Origin: Pseudomonas sp. Q11
Lineage (GTDB): Bacteria > Pseudomonadota > Gammaproteobacteria > Pseudomonadales > Pseudomonadaceae
Reading direction: 5' to 3'
Length of the DNA stretch: 62,838 nt
Assembly (NCBI RefSeq): GCF_024494355.1
Contig: NZ_JAKNQY010000034.1
Location: 1-62,838, forward strand
Below, piece by piece: positions 1-8,088 of the stretch. The position numbers were made by a program, and so were the translations under genes. Position 1 is the first letter of the stretch, and the number at the start of each line of letters is the position of its first letter. The notes beneath the pieces were generated by a model, which had not been told where the DNA came from, ran no database searches, and saw only the letters and a list, made by a program, of their open reading frames with translations.

Positions 1-220
1 GCTGCTGTCAACACCTCTTTTTGACCGCTTTCGATCGAGAAGACCGAATCGTTAATAGAGCACTACAACCGCCCCACCAACTGCTTCCCAAGCTTCGATG
101 ACCTGAAGCCCTGCGCTGCCTAAAGTCGTTTAACTCATTGAAACTCAAGGAGTTTTTCGTTTCGACTGCGCCGGAAGTGGGGCGAATTATAGACGTCCAG
201 AATTTGCCGTCAAGCGTTAA
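1..220. other. Left-edge non-coding sequence
   Basis: No complete gene is visible. One short open frame on the plus strand (25-123) ends in a residue string containing HYNRPTNCFPSFDDLKP and a TAA stop. It has no visible start and could be the tail of a broken transposase or other gene lying mostly outside the window. The frame is interrupted by a stop at 22-24, so it would already be damaged. I do not recognise the family. A weak AAACTC/GAGTTT hairpin followed by T residues lies near 140-157. Confidence 0.3.
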
Positions 221-841
221 TTACGCTTTTGTTGCAGAAGGTGCTTTGCGACCCATTAAGCGTGGAATCCGGCGCATAACCGGCGGAACTCTCAACATCA
301 GCAGCAGGGCCCCTATAGAAGCGTAAATCGACCATTCCTTCAGATCCGCCCGCACGATCCACAACATATGCAGCAACCCAAGCCCCAGGATCGGATAAAC
401 CAGACGATGCAATTTCTTCCAACGCGCACCGAGTCGCCGCTGACTATAGCGATTGGAGGTAGCCGCCAGCGCCAACAGACCGAGAAACCCAAGTGCCCCG
501 ACGATAATGTAAGGCCGCTTGCTCAACTCAACACCCAGTTGCGACCAATCGAACCCCAAGATGAACGCCGTATACCCACTCAAATGCAGCACCACATAAG
601 TAAAACACCACAAACCCAACTGGCGCCTGACCGCGATCCACCCCGCCCACCCCGTGAGTTTCTGCAACGGCGTCATGCTCAAGGTGATCAACAGCAAAAT
701 CAGCGTGCCCAGCCCAAGCCGATCCACCAGCACCTTGCCCGGGTCAGGCCCCAACTTATTCATCAACGCCTCGTAGAGCCAGAGCAACGGCCAAACCGCC
801 GCCGTGACAAACACGCCGATTCGCCAGACTGGAAAGCGCAT
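221..841 (-). CDS. msrQ: MsrQ, heme-binding membrane subunit of the MsrPQ methionine sulfoxide reductase
   Basis: This is a 206-residue polytopic inner-membrane protein of the ferric-reductase-like (YedZ) family. It passes electrons from the respiratory chain or flavin reductases to periplasmic MsrP, which repairs oxidised methionines in envelope proteins. About six hydrophobic helices are visible, with conserved membrane histidines such as in FTYVVLHLSGY and in the KLHRLVYPILGLGLLHMLW stretch. The start codon shares one base with the msrP stop (TGATG), so the two are translationally coupled with msrP first. Length matches the family (about 200 residues). Confidence 0.95.
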   Translation of the reverse strand: MRFPVWRIGVFVTAAVWPLLWLYEALMNKLGPDPGKVLVDRLGLGTLILLLITLSMTPLQKLTGWAGWIAVRRQLGLWCFTYVVLHLSGYTAFILGFDWSQLGVELSKRPYIIVGALGFLGLLALAATSNRYSQRRLGARWKKLHRLVYPILGLGLLHMLWIVRADLKEWSIYASIGALLLMLRVPPVMRRIPRLMGRKAPSATKA

Positions 842-1854
842 CAGTAATCCTTCCTCAAGTCCATCCCTGCATATAAAGAAGCGACTTCATCCTGATAGCC
901 GTTAAACATTAAGGTATCGCGAACATTGGGACTGAACAGCCCGCTCGGCAGACGGCGCTCCCGCGCCTGGGTCCAACGCGGGTGATCGACGGTCGGGTTG
1001 ACGTTGGCGTAGAAGCCGTACTCGTCCGACGCAATACTTTGCCAGGTCGTCTTGGGCTGCTCGCTGACCAGGCTGATGCGCACAATGGACTTAACACTTT
1101 TGAAACCGTACTTCCACGGCACCACCAAGCGCAACGGTGCACCGTTCTGGTTGGGCAATTCTCGTCCGTACATCCCTACTGCCATGATTGCCAGCGGATT
1201 CATCGCTTCATCCAGTCGCAAGCCCTCAACATAGGGCCAGTCGATCAAAGCGAACCCCGAACGCTGCCCAGGCATGGTCTTGGGATCCTGCAGGGTTTCA
1301 AAACGGATGTACTTGGCCTTGGAGGTCGGCTCGACCTGCTTGAGCAACGCGGAGATAGGAAAGCCAATCCACGGAATAACCATGGACCAGGCCTCCACGC
1401 AGCGCAGGCGATAGATTCGCTCCTCCAACTGATAAGGCTTCATGAAGTCTTCCAGAGCATAGCGCCCCGGCTTGCCCACTTCCCCGTCCACCACAACACT
1501 CCAGGGCTCGGTTTTCAAAGATCCGGCATTGGCCGCCGGGTCCCCTTTGCCGGTTCCGAACTCATAGAAATTGTTGTAATGGGTGGCATCCTTGAACGGC
1601 GTTATGGACTCGTCCTTGACCGTAACCGCCCCCCATTGGGTGGACGGCAGTTTCTCGGCGAACCAGGACGGCGCCTTGCCAGGCTCGACATCCGCATAAC
1701 GCGCAGCATCGGCAGCACTGGCCCAACGCGGAAGACCACTCACGGCAAGACCTGCCACGGCGGCCCCCAGCATTTGACGACGGGATAGATAAAGGGATTC
1801 TGGCGTGACGTCCGACTCGAGGCAGTCAGACGACTTAGGGATCTTGATCAGCAT
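841..1854 (-). CDS. msrP: MsrP, periplasmic molybdopterin methionine sulfoxide reductase catalytic subunit
   Basis: This is a 337-residue sulfite-oxidase-fold molybdoenzyme that reduces free and protein-bound methionine sulfoxide in the periplasm. A twin-arginine signal is visible (SRRQML at residues 24-29, followed by a hydrophobic segment and WASA), so it is exported folded with its cofactor. The likely molybdenum-ligand cysteine is C152 in YRLRCVEAW. The first gene of msrPQ, it starts at ATG 1854 with a GGAG Shine-Dalgarno 7 nt upstream. That site lies inside a long inverted repeat (separate entry), which suggests translational control. pssA ends 63 bases upstream on the same strand. Confidence 0.95.
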   Translation of the reverse strand: MLIKIPKSSDCLESDVTPESLYLSRRQMLGAAVAGLAVSGLPRWASAADAARYADVEPGKAPSWFAEKLPSTQWGAVTVKDESITPFKDATHYNNFYEFGTGKGDPAANAGSLKTEPWSVVVDGEVGKPGRYALEDFMKPYQLEERIYRLRCVEAWSMVIPWIGFPISALLKQVEPTSKAKYIRFETLQDPKTMPGQRSGFALIDWPYVEGLRLDEAMNPLAIMAVGMYGRELPNQNGAPLRLVVPWKYGFKSVKSIVRISLVSEQPKTTWQSIASDEYGFYANVNPTVDHPRWTQARERRLPSGLFSPNVRDTLMFNGYQDEVASLYAGMDLRKDY

Positions 1855-1858
1855 GACA

Positions 1859-1902
1859 ACTCCGCAGTATTGGAGGGCAGATGTACCAATAGACTGCGGA
1901 GT
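1859..1902 (-). promoter_or_regulatory. Long hairpin covering the msrP ribosome-binding site
   Basis: A perfect 10-base inverted repeat (ACTCCGCAGT at 1859-1868, ACTGCGGAGT at 1893-1902) is continued inward by ATTGG (1869-1873) and CCAAT (1886-1890), with a two-base bulge. In the msrP mRNA this gives about 15 base pairs with a 12-nt loop, ending 4 nt before the start codon. The GGAG Shine-Dalgarno is paired inside the stem. It could be an RNA switch that blocks msrP translation or, less likely, a DNA operator. No U-run follows, so it does not look like an intrinsic terminator for pssA. Confidence 0.6.
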
Positions 1903-1917
1903 ATGAGGGAAATTACA

Positions 1918-2775
1918 TCACTCGGCTTTTTTGTGCCGGCGCAGGCGCAACAGGTATTGAATCGGACCGGAAGCGGCATAGGCGAGAAACACCAGCAACA
2001 AGATACGCGGTGGATCACTGAAGACCACCGCGAACACCAGCACCACTGCCAGAATCGCAACGAACGGCACGCGCCCCTTGAGATCCAGCTCCTTGAAGCT
2101 GTTGTACTTGATGTTACTGACCATCAGCATCCCGGCCGCCGCAACTAACAGCGCCACAAGGAACGACATCTTCGAACCCTGGATACCATAGTCGCTGAAA
2201 GCCCAGACAACGCCGGCCACGACACCTGCCGCCGCGGGACTTGCCAAGCCGATGAAGTAGCGCTTGTCGGCCGTACCGACCTGAGTGTTGAAACGCGCCA
2301 GACGCAACGCGGCACCGGCGACATAAATGAAGGCGACCATCCAGCCGACCTTGCCCATGTCCCCCAGCGCCCAACCAAACGCCAGCAGAGCCGGCGCCAC
2401 GCCAAAAGCGACCATGTCCGACAGCGAATCATATTCGGCGCCGAACGCGCTCTGGGTATTGGTCATTCGGGCCACGCGCCCGTCCAGGCCGTCGAGCACC
2501 ATGGCGACAAAGATCGCAATGGCAGCGAAGGCAAAGTAACGACTCGCCCCGGCACCATCGCCAGCACTCAAGGCAGCCTGGGCGCTCATGGAACTGATGA
2601 TGGAATAGAAACCGGCGAACAGGTTCGCGGTGGTGAACAGATTCGGCAGCAGATAGATGCCACGGTGCCGGACCTTACGACCTTCAGCGTCATGTCCTTC
2701 TTCGACGTGCTCATCGATGGGCAGCAGGCTTTCGGCGTCAGGAGCCTGGTTTGGCTCGTCGGGGCGTTCGCTCAT
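1918..2775 (-). CDS. pssA: CDP-diacylglycerol--serine O-phosphatidyltransferase (PssA)
   Basis: The product makes phosphatidylserine from CDP-diacylglycerol and serine, the first committed step toward phosphatidylethanolamine, at the inner membrane. It has the CDP-alcohol phosphotransferase signature, DG at residues 98-99 then AR and ending DSLSD at 116-120, inside a multi-helix membrane domain. The frame stays open upstream to 2961, but the start at 2775 (protein beginning MSERPDEPNQ) gives the usual Pseudomonas length of about 285 residues and an acidic, soluble N-terminal tail. It sits downstream of ilvC on the same strand, separated by a terminator, so it is probably expressed from its own promoter. 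Confidence 0.92.
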   Translation of the reverse strand: MSERPDEPNQAPDAESLLPIDEHVEEGHDAEGRKVRHRGIYLLPNLFTTANLFAGFYSIISSMSAQAALSAGDGAGASRYFAFAAIAIFVAMVLDGLDGRVARMTNTQSAFGAEYDSLSDMVAFGVAPALLAFGWALGDMGKVGWMVAFIYVAGAALRLARFNTQVGTADKRYFIGLASPAAAGVVAGVVWAFSDYGIQGSKMSFLVALLVAAAGMLMVSNIKYNSFKELDLKGRVPFVAILAVVLVFAVVFSDPPRILLLVFLAYAASGPIQYLLRLRRHKKAE

Positions 2776-2875
2776 GGACAGTACCTTGCAACGGTGTGAA
2801 AAATTCGACAGGTGTCTGGGACGAGGGTTCGACCGCAAACGATGCAGCTTTATACCAGAAGCCACCGCCCAAACG

Positions 2876-2902
2876 AAAAAACGCGGCCAGGGCCGCGTTT
2901 TT
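2876..2902 (-). terminator. Intrinsic terminator after ilvC
   Basis: A GC-rich hairpin (AACGCGGCC / GGCCGCGTT, 3-nt loop) is flanked by A residues on the plus strand, which become a U-tract for minus-strand transcripts. It lies 17 bases past the ilvC stop and would end the ilvIHC transcript before pssA. T residues on the other side mean it may work in both directions. Confidence 0.8.
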
Positions 2903-2918
2903 CGATCAAGCTCGCGAC

Positions 2919-3935
2919 TTAGTTCTTGGCTTTGTCGACGATCTTGTTGGCACCGATCCACGGCATCATCGAGCGCAGCTGCTCGCCAATGATTTCGATA
3001 CCGTGGGCGGCGTTGTTGCGACGCTTGGCGGTCATCGAAGGATAGCCGGTAGCGCCTTCGCTGATGAACATCTTGGCGTATTCGCCGTCCTGAATACGTT
3101 TCAGGGCGTTGCGCATGGCCTGGCGGGACTCGGCGTTGATCACTTCCGGACCCGTCACGTACTCGCCGTATTCAGCGTTGTTGGAGATCGAGTAGTTCAT
3201 GTTGGCGATACCGCCTTCGTACATGAGGTCAACGATCAACTTCAGTTCGTGCAGGCACTCGAAGTAGGCCATTTCCGGCGCGTAGCCAGCTTCAACCAGG
3301 GTTTCGAAACCGGCTTTGACCAGTTCGACAGTACCACCGCACAGCACGGCTTGTTCGCCGAACAGGTCGGTTTCAGTTTCGTCCTTGAAGGTGGTTTCGA
3401 TGATGCCGGTACGACCGCCGCCAACACCCGCAGCGTAGGACAGAGCAACGTTCTTGGCGTTGCCGGAGGCGTCCTGATAGATCGCGATCAGGTCAGGGAT
3501 ACCGCCGCCCTTCACGAATTCGGAACGAACGGTGTGACCTGGAGCCTTCGGCGCGATCATGATCACGTCGAGGTCAGCGCGTGGCACTACCTGGTTGTAG
3601 TGGATCGCGAAGCCGTGGGAGAAGGCCAGGGTGGCGCCTTGCTTGATGTTCGGCTCGATTTCGTTCTTGTACAGCGCCGATTGGAACTCGTCCGGGGTCA
3701 GGATCATGACCAGGTCGGCGGCGGCAACGGCAGAAGCCACGTCGGTGACTTTCAGGCCGTGGGCCTCGGCCTTGGCAACGGTGGCCGAGCCTTTACGCAG
3801 GCCGACGGTCACGTCAACACCGGAGTCCTTCAGGTTGCACGCTTGGGCGTGGCCTTGGGAACCGTAACCGATGATGGCGACTTTCTTGCCCTGGATGATC
3901 GACAGGTCGCAGTCTTTATCGTAGAAAACTTTCAT
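2919..3935 (-). CDS. ilvC: Ketol-acid reductoisomerase (NADP+), class I
   Basis: The enzyme converts acetolactate or acetohydroxybutyrate to dihydroxy-isovalerate or -methylvalerate in the valine/leucine/isoleucine pathway. At 338 residues it is the short class I form. The N-terminal Rossmann fold shows GYGSQGHAQACNL at residues 23-35, and the C-terminal knotted domain holds the metal-binding acidic residues around ECLHELKLIVDLMYEGG. It is the third gene of ilvI-ilvH-ilvC, 45 bases after ilvH, and is followed by a terminator. Confidence 0.97.
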   Translation of the reverse strand: MKVFYDKDCDLSIIQGKKVAIIGYGSQGHAQACNLKDSGVDVTVGLRKGSATVAKAEAHGLKVTDVASAVAAADLVMILTPDEFQSALYKNEIEPNIKQGATLAFSHGFAIHYNQVVPRADLDVIMIAPKAPGHTVRSEFVKGGGIPDLIAIYQDASGNAKNVALSYAAGVGGGRTGIIETTFKDETETDLFGEQAVLCGGTVELVKAGFETLVEAGYAPEMAYFECLHELKLIVDLMYEGGIANMNYSISNNAEYGEYVTGPEVINAESRQAMRNALKRIQDGEYAKMFISEGATGYPSMTAKRRNNAAHGIEIIGEQLRSMMPWIGANKIVDKAKN

Positions 3936-3980
3936 GAATTTCCCCTATATCCGGCCGTTCAGGCCATTCGCTAATTTGGT

Positions 3981-4472
3981 TTAGATGCTCAGTACTTTGT
4001 CGCCACGGGCAATCCCGGTGACGCCACTGCGTACGGTTTCCAGAATCGAGGCAGTGCCGATCGATTGAATGAAGCTGTCGAGCTTGTCGCTGGTACCGGT
4101 CAACTGAACGGTATAGACGCTGGCGCTGACATCGACGATCTGCCCACGATAAATATCGGTAGTGCGTTTGATCTCGGCGCGCTGGGCACCGGTGGCCTTG
4201 ACCTTGACCAGCATCAGCTCGCGTTCGATATGCGCGCTTTCCGACAGGTCCACCAGCTTGACCACCTCGATCAGCTTGTTCAGGTTTTTGGTGATCTGCT
4301 CGATGACTTCATCGTGGCCCACGGTGGTCAGCGTCAGACGCGACAGGGTCGGGTCTTCGGTTGGCGCCACGGTCAGGCTTTCGATGTTGTAGTTGCGCTG
4401 CGAGAACAGGCCCACTACGCGAGACAGAGCACCCGGTTCGTTTTCCAGAAGCAGGGAAATAATATGTCGCAT
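3981..4472 (-). CDS. ilvH: Acetolactate synthase small (regulatory) subunit
   Basis: This 163-residue regulatory subunit binds valine through an N-terminal ACT domain (residues about 2-80, beginning MRHIISLLLENEPGALSRV) and activates the IlvI catalytic subunit. The frame extends ten codons further upstream, but the ATG at 4472 gives the family's normal N-terminus and sits 2 bases after the ilvI stop. It is co-transcribed with ilvI and ilvC. Confidence 0.96.
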   Translation of the reverse strand: MRHIISLLLENEPGALSRVVGLFSQRNYNIESLTVAPTEDPTLSRLTLTTVGHDEVIEQITKNLNKLIEVVKLVDLSESAHIERELMLVKVKATGAQRAEIKRTTDIYRGQIVDVSASVYTVQLTGTSDKLDSFIQSIGTASILETVRSGVTGIARGDKVLSI

Positions 4473-4474
4473 GA

Positions 4475-6199
4475 TTAGGTACGCTCCGTCTTGCTCAGCC
4501 ACATATCGCGCATGGAACCGTCTTTGATCTGCATCGGGTAGACGTGTTCGCTGGTATCGACCTTGATATCGAGGAACACCAGGCGATCTTTCATGGCGAA
4601 AGCTTCTTCAAGCCCCGACTTCAAGTCCTTCAAGTCAGTGATGCGGATGCCCACGTGACCATAGGCTTCGACCAGCTTGACGAAGTCCGGCAGCGACTCC
4701 ATGTAGGAGTGCGAGTGACGGCTGCCATAGCTCATGTCCTGCCACTGGCGAACCATGCCCAGTACGCCATTGTTCAAGTTGACGATTTTCACCGGCAACC
4801 CGTATTGCAGACAGGTGGACAGCTCCTGAATGTTCATCTGGATGCTGCCCTCGCCCGTTACGCAGGCAACGTCATCATCAGGGAAGCTCAACTTGACACC
4901 CATGGCCGCCGGGAAACCGAAGCCCATGGTGCCCAGGCCACCGGAGTTGATCCAGCGGTTAGGCTTGTTGAACTTGTAGTACTGCGCGGCGAACATCTGG
5001 TGCTGACCAACGTCGGATGTCACAAAGGCATCGCCCTTGGTCACTTCGCACAGGGTTTCGATCACGGTCTGCGGCTTGATCACGCTGCCGTCGCCCTTGT
5101 CGAAAGGGAACAGGCCACGATCACCGCGCCACTCATCGACCTGCTTCCACCAACTGGCTACGGACTCCTTGTTCGGGGTCTCGCCGATTTCCTTGAGGAT
5201 CGCGACCATTTCGCTCAGCACGCTCTCCACAGGACCGACAATCGGCACGTCTGCCTTGATGGTCTTGGAGATGGATGCCGGGTCGATGTCGATGTGGATG
5301 ATCTTGGCGTTCGGGCAAAACTTTGCAGGGCCGTTGATAACACGGTCGTCGAAACGCGCGCCAACCGCCAGGATCACATCGGCATGGTGCATCGCCAGGT
5401 TCGCGGTGTAGCTGCCGTGCATGCCGAGCATGCCGATGAACTGACGGTCAGTGCCCGGGTAGGCGCCCAACCCCATCAGCGTATTGGTTACCGGCAGGTT
5501 GAGCATTTTCGCCAATTCGGTCAGCGGCGCGGAGCCACCACCGAGGATAACGCCGCCACCCGAGTACAGCACCGGACGCTTGGCCGCCAGCAGCATTTCG
5601 GCGGCCTTGCGGATTTGCCCGGAGTGCCCGCGCACAGCCGGGCTGTAGGAGCGCAGCTTGGCTTTCTTGGGGAAAATGTATTCGAACTTCTCGGCCGGGT
5701 TGGTCATGTCTTTCGGGACATCGACCACTACCGGGCCCGGACGACCGGATTCAGCCAGGTAGAAGGCTTTCTTCATGACCTCCGGGATTTCCGAAGCGTG
5801 CTTGATCATGAAGCTGTGCTTCACGATTGGCCGGGAGATACCGATCATGTCGGTTTCCTGGAACGCGTCGGTGCCGACCATGGTGCTGGGCACCTGACCG
5901 GAGATGATCACCATCGGGATGGAATCCATGTACGCCGTGGCGATACCGGTGATGGCGTTCGTGGCGCCAGGGCCGGATGTCACCAGGACCACGCCGGCTT
6001 TACCGGTGGCACGGGCATAGCCGTCAGCCATATGGGTCGCCGCTTGCTCATGACGAACCAGGATGTGGGTCACTTCCGGCTCTTTGAACAGGGCATCATA
6101 GACATGAAGAAGAGCACCACCGGGGTACCCGTAGATATATTTGACGCCTTCGTCACGCAAAAAGCGGACGAGCATCTCACCGCCAGATAAAAGCTCCAC
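4475..6199 (-). CDS. ilvI: Acetolactate synthase large (catalytic) subunit
   Basis: This thiamine-diphosphate enzyme condenses two pyruvates, or pyruvate with 2-oxobutyrate, in the first common step of branched-chain amino acid synthesis. The open frame continues upstream, but I chose the GTG at 6199: an AGAGGTGA Shine-Dalgarno lies just before it and the product (574 residues, beginning MELLSGGEM) has the family length. The catalytic glutamate is E51 in LVRHEQAATHMADG. The ThDP-binding motif runs from GEGSIQMNIQEL to the NLNN that closes it, and the FAD/TPP domains follow the usual order. It is the first gene of the ilvIHC operon. Confidence 0.96.
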   Translation of the reverse strand: MELLSGGEMLVRFLRDEGVKYIYGYPGGALLHVYDALFKEPEVTHILVRHEQAATHMADGYARATGKAGVVLVTSGPGATNAITGIATAYMDSIPMVIISGQVPSTMVGTDAFQETDMIGISRPIVKHSFMIKHASEIPEVMKKAFYLAESGRPGPVVVDVPKDMTNPAEKFEYIFPKKAKLRSYSPAVRGHSGQIRKAAEMLLAAKRPVLYSGGGVILGGGSAPLTELAKMLNLPVTNTLMGLGAYPGTDRQFIGMLGMHGSYTANLAMHHADVILAVGARFDDRVINGPAKFCPNAKIIHIDIDPASISKTIKADVPIVGPVESVLSEMVAILKEIGETPNKESVASWWKQVDEWRGDRGLFPFDKGDGSVIKPQTVIETLCEVTKGDAFVTSDVGQHQMFAAQYYKFNKPNRWINSGGLGTMGFGFPAAMGVKLSFPDDDVACVTGEGSIQMNIQELSTCLQYGLPVKIVNLNNGVLGMVRQWQDMSYGSRHSHSYMESLPDFVKLVEAYGHVGIRITDLKDLKSGLEEAFAMKDRLVFLDIKVDTSEHVYPMQIKDGSMRDMWLSKTERT

Positions 6200-6297
6200 G
6201 TTGTTCACCTCTAAAACGCCAGAATACCGGCCCACAAAAAGGGACGGGTCTTAATAGGTTTACTTCTCGGCAGAGCATGAGCGACGGTGGTCGCCGA

Positions 6298-6414
6298 CTA
6301 CGTCAGCACTGACTGAGCAAGTATTGGGATCGTCCCAAGTGTTGCGGGCCTTTCCCACCCAGCGCGAGGTAACGCGTTGCGGGTGTAACAGGTCGGCGCG
6401 GATGTGCGCCTCAT
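6298..6414 (-). other. 38-codon upstream ORF in the ilvI leader (candidate leader peptide)
   Basis: An ATG-started frame of 38 codons lies between the predicted ilvI promoter and ilvI. Its last 13 residues read LGTIPILAQSVLT, of which six are Leu, Ile or Val, the end products of the operon. The Shine-Dalgarno is weak and no textbook terminator/antiterminator pair is obvious after it. Expression is unproven. Confidence 0.3.
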
Positions 6415-6464
6415 GATCTGCTGAGTGGGCCTGCTTCTGGCAGTCCCTCTACAGCGGACTTTGG

Positions 6465-6493
6465 ATTCTTCTGTTTCGCCCTCTGCAAGTCAA
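6465..6493 (-). promoter_or_regulatory. Candidate sigma-70 promoter of ilvIHC
   Basis: On the minus strand TTGACT (6493-6488) and AAGAAT (6470-6465) are separated by 17 bases, a good -35/-10 pair. It would start transcription near 6457 and give ilvI an untranslated leader of about 258 nt. No other gene on this strand lies between it and ilvI. Confidence 0.5.
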
Positions 6494-6599
6494 GCCGTGA
6501 ATGTGCTTTATTCGAAGTAAGCGCATGAGAACGCAAGAAAAAACCTTTAAACAGCAACTGTGTTAGCTTCAATTGCGCAACCCATGACAAGGAAACAGC

Positions 6600-7022
6600 A
6601 TGCGAATGTTCTTCTTGACTGCCAGCCTGCTGGTTGGCCTGAGCCCGATGTGCATGGCCGGTCAGGTCTACAAATGGGTGGACGCCCAAGGGGTTACCCA
6701 CTTTGGCTCCCAGCCGCCGCCAGGAGGACAGGCCACGACGGTGATCAAATCGTCCCCTTCCGCCGCCAGGCCAGAAGCCCCCCCGCCTGCCGGGGTCATT
6801 GGCGACCAGAAGACGATTGACCAACAGGTGAAGCAGCAGATTGCCGAACAGCAAGCTCAGCTCAAGGCCTTCTGCGAACAGACCCGAACCAACCTCGCGC
6901 AACTGCAGAACAACCCGAGGGTCCGCGAGGATGTGGAAGGGGAAATGCGCCGCCTCACAGAAGAGGAGCGGCGCCAGCGCATCGACGAAACCCGCAAGCA
7001 GATCGAGGAGCACTGCCAATAA
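6600..7022 (+). CDS. Secreted DUF4124-domain protein
   Basis: This is a 140-residue exported protein of unknown function. It has an N-terminal signal peptide (MRMFFLTASLLVGLSPMCMA), then a DUF4124 module (GQVYKWVDAQGVTHFGSQPP, residues about 21-40), a Pro/Ala linker and a charged helical C-terminus (residues 65-140) that looks like a coiled coil. AAGGAAACAGC before the ATG supplies the ribosome-binding site. It transcribes toward yqcC, and the two stop codons are only 7 bases apart. Confidence 0.85.
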   Translation: MRMFFLTASLLVGLSPMCMAGQVYKWVDAQGVTHFGSQPPPGGQATTVIKSSPSAARPEAPPPAGVIGDQKTIDQQVKQQIAEQQAQLKAFCEQTRTNLAQLQNNPRVREDVEGEMRRLTEEERRQRIDETRKQIEEHCQ

Positions 7023-7029
7023 GTGGCTG

Positions 7030-7359
7030 TCAGTTGACGTCGCTGATCAACTGGTCGAACTGCGCCAACAGTCGCTGCAACTCGATGCCTTGCCCCGGCC
7101 GCTGCGCATAGACCATTTCAGCCATCGCAAGGATGCCCGAGGCGTTGGGCAGCGGCAGGTCATTTTCCAGAATGGCTTTCATGCGCGGCAGGAAAATCCA
7201 TTGCAGCCATTGCTCGAAGTCCAGTGTGTCGACCGCGAACGGCTCGACACTGGCCAACGCTTCGGCCGACGGCGAAACGCTGCTCCACCAGCCCTGGACC
7301 CGCAGTTCCCGCTCGATCAGCAGCAACTGATCGGCGATCTTGGGAAAGCGCGTATCCAT
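7030..7359 (-). CDS. YqcC family protein
   Basis: This 109-residue cytoplasmic protein resembles the YqcC family, whose biochemical role is not settled. The sequence is mostly helical (MDTRFPKIADQLLLIERELR, then WLQWIFLPRMKAILE). Its start overlaps the lpoP stop by one base, so it is the third gene of mrcB-lpoP-yqcC. Context hints at co-expression with cell-wall synthesis but does not prove a role. Confidence 0.8.
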   Translation of the reverse strand: MDTRFPKIADQLLLIERELRVQGWWSSVSPSAEALASVEPFAVDTLDFEQWLQWIFLPRMKAILENDLPLPNASGILAMAEMVYAQRPGQGIELQRLLAQFDQLISDVN

Positions 7360-8072
7360 CAGAGTGAAACCTTGGCCTTCTGACGGGCCAATGCCGCGCC
7401 GGCGGAGTCGCCTTGTTTCTCACGGGCCTGAGCGATCAATTCCCACAAGCTGGCCTGAAGCGCCGGACGACCGTTGGCGAATGTCAGGCCACGACGGGCC
7501 AATTGCTCGGCTTGCGGCGCATCGCCCTGGGCCATGCGCACCTGGGCCAGGCGATAAAGAACCTGGGGTTCGCGCGGCGCAACACGTTGGGCACGCTCCA
7601 GGCTGGAGGAGGCACCGTTGAGGTCACCACCGGCCTGCTGTTGTTGTGCGGTAGTGAGCAGCGCCAGTACTGGACCGTCCAATTGCTCATCGGCGGACAG
7701 ACCGCCCGAGCTGGTCGACGGGATGCTGCCCGGTGCCGAAGGTATGCTGTAGCTGCCCTGGTCGATTGGCGAAGTATCGATAGGCCCTGGCGTGATCGGC
7801 CCCGGCGTGATGGGAGTGCTGCTGATCGGTGCCGACGTCGTGGCGCCGCCACCGGGCACCATCACCACAACCCCGGTGTCACCCTGGGGGATCGCCTGAC
7901 CCTGTACCGGCCGCTGCACCGTCGTTTGACGGAAACCACCATTGGCCGAGACCCGCTCGCTGTTGGAAACGGCAGTACCGGAATCGACAACCGGAATCGA
8001 ACCGCGTTGTACGGTAGAACATCCGCTGAGCAAAGCCACGGCAGTTACCGCTGGAATCAACCACTTGTTCAC
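7359..8072 (-). CDS. lpoP: Outer-membrane TPR lipoprotein, probable PBP1b activator LpoP
   Basis: This 237-residue lipoprotein has a lipobox at residues 15-18 (LSGC). A low-complexity Thr/Pro/Ser/Gly linker follows (residues about 75-120), then a tetratricopeptide region (residues about 135-235, with repeats such as LYRLAQVRMAQGDAPQAEQLARRGL). From knowledge of P. aeruginosa, a TPR lipoprotein encoded beside PBP1b (LpoP) activates that synthase. The architecture and position here, 16 bases after mrcB, fit it. The symbol rests on this context, not on direct sequence comparison. Confidence 0.75.
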   Translation of the reverse strand: MNKWLIPAVTAVALLSGCSTVQRGSIPVVDSGTAVSNSERVSANGGFRQTTVQRPVQGQAIPQGDTGVVVMVPGGGATTSAPISSTPITPGPITPGPIDTSPIDQGSYSIPSAPGSIPSTSSGGLSADEQLDGPVLALLTTAQQQQAGGDLNGASSSLERAQRVAPREPQVLYRLAQVRMAQGDAPQAEQLARRGLTFANGRPALQASLWELIAQAREKQGDSAGAALARQKAKVSL

Positions 8073-8088
8073 TTGAAACCCTCTTTGC

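Noticed and set aside
1..123. Transposase fragment at the left edge
   Set aside because: Only about 30 residues are open, no terminal inverted repeat is visible and I cannot name a family, so it is kept only as a low-confidence note.
4544..6190. A 548-codon open frame opposite ilvI
   Set aside because: It is the antisense shadow of a fully conserved acetolactate synthase gene; GC-rich codon usage in Pseudomonas keeps such frames open. No ribosome-binding site or recognisable domain.
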